From Marinobacter confluentis (GTDB taxonomy: Bacteria > Pseudomonadota > Gammaproteobacteria > Pseudomonadales > Oleiphilaceae), in contig NZ_SRPF01000003.1 in assembly GCF_004785685.1 (NCBI RefSeq), forward strand, positions 124,001 to 188,000: a DNA stretch of 64,000 nt, written 5' to 3'. Positions 61,475-64,000 of this stretch are shown one piece after another. The notes beneath the pieces are model-generated. The model searched no databases. It was not told the DNA's origin and was given only the letters and a program-made list of their open reading frames with translations. How positions within the stretch are numbered: position 1 is the first letter of the stretch; each line of letters starts with the position of its first letter. The position numbers were made by a program, and so were the translations under genes.

Positions 61475-62850
61475 TGGCCGGTATCGGATTCGAAATACGC
61501 CGCATCCTGAAGCGGGACAGCTTCCTGAACCTGTTCGAGGCCTACGGCCTGGCCGGCATCATCAGTTCCGGCCCCTGGGTACTGTCGGTGCTGGGCGTGA
61601 TGCTGATCGGCATTATCAGCTTTACCCTGAAAGTATCCGACACCCAGGTGGTGCAGTTCCTGGTGTCGGTGACCTACCTGATGGCAGTATCCCTGACCCT
61701 GTCGGGGCTGTTCCAGCATGTGTTCACCCGTTGGGTGGCGGACCGGCTGTACGGAAAACGCAGCGACCTGATCCTGCCCAACCTGATGGGACTGATATGG
61801 GTGACTACTTTACTGTCGCTGGGTCTGGGCCTGATGTGTATGGTGCTGTTTTTCAGCGACACCACCGTGCTTTACCGCCTGCTGATGCTGGCCAACTTTG
61901 TGGTGCTGTGTAACCTCTGGCCGGTCACCATCTTCCTGTCCAGTATGAAATCCTACCGGCGTATTGTGGTGGTGTTCGCCCTGGGTTATGCCACGGCGGT
62001 TGTCGGCGCCATGCTGATGTCCCGGTTCGGCCTTGAGGGCCTTCTGGCCGGGCTGCTGCTGGGCCATAGCCTGCTTTTCTTCAGCTTTTTTTACACCATC
62101 ATCCGCCAGTATCCCGGCGACTATTTCATCCGCTTCGATTTTACCCAACGCAAGCAGATTTTCCCGGCCCTGATCCTCACCGGGCTACTGTTCAATGCGG
62201 CGGTCTGGGCGGACAAATTCATCTTCTGGTTCCATCCCGACACCTCGCAACCCATCATCGCCAGCCTGCGGGCGTCGGTGATTTATGACCTGCCCATTTT
62301 CCTGGCCTACCTGTCGATTATCCCAGGCATGGCGGTCTTCCTGGTTCGCATGGAAACCGACTTTGCGGAGGCTTACGAGCGTTTCTACAACGCCGTGCGG
62401 GAAGGCGACACTCTGGACCGCATCAACCGCTTCCGGGACCAGATGGTGATCGTCGCCCGCAACGGTATCTACGAGATTTTCAAGGTTCAGGGGCTGACCG
62501 TGATCGTCATTTTCCTCTGGAGCGAGGAGATACTGGCGGCCATCGGCATTTCGCCGCTGTATATACCGCTGTTTCACATTGACCTGGTGGCGGTAAGCAT
62601 CCAGTTGCTGTTGCTGGCCATCCAGAACGTGCTCTTCTATCTGGATGCCCGGGGCATAAACGTGATTCTTTGCGCCCTGTTTTTCTTCGGCAATATCATT
62701 TTCACCTTTATCACCATTGAGATGGGCGCCTCTTTCTACGGTTACGGATTTGCGGCGGCAACGCTGATTTCTGCCCTTACCGGGCTCTGGCTGCTGTCAC
62801 GAAAATTTGAGAAGCTGGAATACGAGACTTTCATGTTGCAGGGCCGCTAA
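61474..62850 (+). CDS. pelG: PelG: inner-membrane Pel translocation protein
   Basis: 458 residues with about twelve membrane segments of the Wzx/MOP flippase-like type; starts AGIGFEIRRILKRDSFLNL, the signature opening of PelG. It forms the inner-membrane synthase with PelD, PelE and PelF and passes the polymer to the periplasm. One-base overlap with pelF. It ends 145 bases before the HD-GYP gene and completes the set pelABCDEFG. Confidence 0.94.
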   Translation: MAGIGFEIRRILKRDSFLNLFEAYGLAGIISSGPWVLSVLGVMLIGIISFTLKVSDTQVVQFLVSVTYLMAVSLTLSGLFQHVFTRWVADRLYGKRSDLILPNLMGLIWVTTLLSLGLGLMCMVLFFSDTTVLYRLLMLANFVVLCNLWPVTIFLSSMKSYRRIVVVFALGYATAVVGAMLMSRFGLEGLLAGLLLGHSLLFFSFFYTIIRQYPGDYFIRFDFTQRKQIFPALILTGLLFNAAVWADKFIFWFHPDTSQPIIASLRASVIYDLPIFLAYLSIIPGMAVFLVRMETDFAEAYERFYNAVREGDTLDRINRFRDQMVIVARNGIYEIFKVQGLTVIVIFLWSEEILAAIGISPLYIPLFHIDLVAVSIQLLLLAIQNVLFYLDARGINVILCALFFFGNIIFTFITIEMGASFYGYGFAAATLISALTGLWLLSRKFEKLEYETFMLQGR

Positions 62851-62995
62851 CGGCTGAGTATCGGAGAGATACCTGTCGCATTTCTGGTTACAACGTTTGA
62901 CAATATATCAACCAATCACCTGCACAAGACGCTATCAGTCAGGGCATACTGACGAGAAGTGGCCGGGTGCCAGAATCACACTCAGGAAGTGAAAC

Positions 62996-64000
62996 ATGAG
63001 TTCCTCTCGCCAGGACATCGTCGAAACCGAAATTCCGGTGTCTCAGTTGGCCATCGGCATGCATGTCGTCCGCCTGGACAGGCCATGGGAAGAGACGGAT
63101 TTTCTGTTGCAGGGTTTTATCATCCAGAATGAAGATGACCTGCTTGCCGTACAAACCCAGTGCCAGACCGTGTATGTAGAAGGCCGCGTTGACGTCATGG
63201 CTGCAAGGGGCGCCTCAGGGAATGCCTCCGGTTTGCGCAAAACTGCCACCCCCCGTAAACCCGGCTCGCTCCCCGAAAAACGGGTTACCTACATCAACAA
63301 GGTCGATACGGGCCGGGAGATGGCGCGGGCACGTGCCCATTACGGCCAGGCCAGGGAAACCGCAAAAAACATCATGTCGGGCATACGCCTCGGACGAATG
63401 CTGGATATGCACCAGATCCGCCAGACCGTGGACAGCACGGTGGACAGCGTTCTGCGCAATGAAAATGCCCTGTTGTTGCTGAGCAAGATCAAGAACAAGG
63501 ACGATTACACCGCCGAACACTGCATCAACGTGTCGATTCTGGCGGCAGCCTTCGGCAAGCACCTGGGGCTGCTCGAAGATGAAATACGGGTACTGGCTCT
63601 CAGTGGCATGATGCACGATGTGGGCAAGATGAAGATCGACGATGCGATTCTGAACAAACCGGGTGCCCTGACCCCGGAAGAATTCGACATCATGAAAAAA
63701 CACACCACCTACGGCCGGAACCTTCTGGCAGCATTGCCAACGCTGGAACACGCAGCGGTTGATGTTGCCTATTCCCACCATGAACGCATGGACGGCAAGG
63801 GCTACCCCCGTGGCCTGCCCAGCCAGCAGATACCGCTATTTGCAAAAATGATCGGGCTGGTGGATACCTACGACGCCATCACCAGTTCCCGGGTGTATGA
63901 CAAGGGCCGAGCCTCCATGCAGGCACTGCAGATTATCCACCGCAACAAGGGCACCCAGTTTGATGCCGACCTAGCGGTCGAGTTTATCCGGATGATCGGC
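62996..64000 (+). CDS. HD-GYP c-di-GMP phosphodiesterase, 3' end outside window
   Basis: Starts at ATG 62996 behind AGGAAG (7 bases) and stays open to the window edge, 335 codons. The N-terminal ~95 residues look like the DUF3391-type domain often found before HD-GYP. The HD-GYP domain is clear: EHCINVSILAAAFGKHLGL, MHDVGKMKIDD (His 207-Asp 208) and HHERMDGKGYPRGL (Gly 269-Tyr-Pro 271), with metal ligands in place. It would hydrolyse c-di-GMP. It follows pelG in the same direction with its own 145-base leader, so it may be separately controlled. Confidence 0.93.
   Translation, partial: MSSSRQDIVETEIPVSQLAIGMHVVRLDRPWEETDFLLQGFIIQNEDDLLAVQTQCQTVYVEGRVDVMAARGASGNASGLRKTATPRKPGSLPEKRVTYINKVDTGREMARARAHYGQARETAKNIMSGIRLGRMLDMHQIRQTVDSTVDSVLRNENALLLLSKIKNKDDYTAEHCINVSILAAAFGKHLGLLEDEIRVLALSGMMHDVGKMKIDDAILNKPGALTPEEFDIMKKHTTYGRNLLAALPTLEHAAVDVAYSHHERMDGKGYPRGLPSQQIPLFAKMIGLVDTYDAITSSRVYDKGRASMQALQIIHRNKGTQFDADLAVEFIRMIG

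Overview
The window reads as chromosomal DNA of a high-GC marine gammaproteobacterium, most like Marinobacter. I infer this from gene content and protein character (liu leucine-catabolism operon, Pel polysaccharide locus, TRAP uptake, recCBD, many c-di-GMP proteins), not from a marker gene. No rRNA, tRNA, CRISPR array, insertion sequence or phage gene was seen. Genes are packed in short operons, often with ATGA or TGATG stop/start overlaps.

Region by region. 1-6.6 kb: the liu operon (liuA partial, then liuB, liuC, liuD, liuE) takes isovaleryl-CoA to acetyl-CoA and acetoacetate; liuA and liuB are separated by two structured palindromic repeats. 6.6-8.3 kb: a lower-GC patch with a small membrane protein, a decayed AraC regulator and an orphan periplasmic binding protein. 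8.3-14.3 kb: a 53-residue protein, a large lipoprotein of unknown role, glutamate dehydrogenase, an MscS channel, a membrane protein and a NADAR protein. 14.3-20.8 kb: the valine (mms) operon on the minus strand (mmsA, isobutyryl-CoA dehydrogenase, enoyl-CoA hydratase, 3-hydroxyisobutyryl-CoA hydrolase, mmsB) with a divergent AraC-type regulator. 21-25.4 kb: a zinc alcohol dehydrogenase, a membrane diguanylate cyclase, an extra crotonase, a phosphoesterase and an exported glutathione-peroxidase-like protein. 25.5-29.5 kb: a FAN1-type VRR-NUC nuclease and a nuclease-helicase fusion, adjacent and probably co-translated. 29.5-32 kb: a frameshifted binding-protein pseudogene, a luciferase-like monooxygenase with an alpha/beta hydrolase, and a third palindromic repeat. 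32-41.4 kb: recC-recB-recD. 41.6-48.5 kb: a TRAP operon (dctP, dctQ, dctM, usp) and, on the other strand, an orphan TRAP-type receptor gene directly followed by a 7TM-DISM diguanylate cyclase. 48.7-50.8 kb: small housekeeping and transport genes. 51-62.9 kb: a complete pelABCDEFG operon for the cationic exopolysaccharide Pel. 63 kb to the edge: an HD-GYP phosphodiesterase, cut by the window end.

Two themes link the genes. One is branched-chain amino-acid catabolism: leucine and valine arms lie within 20 kb, with further acyl-CoA enzymes nearby. The other is c-di-GMP: two diguanylate cyclases, one HD-GYP phosphodiesterase and the c-di-GMP receptor PelD, which keeps its RxxD binding motif. The least explained features are the three intergenic palindromic elements, two of which show compensatory base changes, and the binding-protein/diguanylate-cyclase pair.
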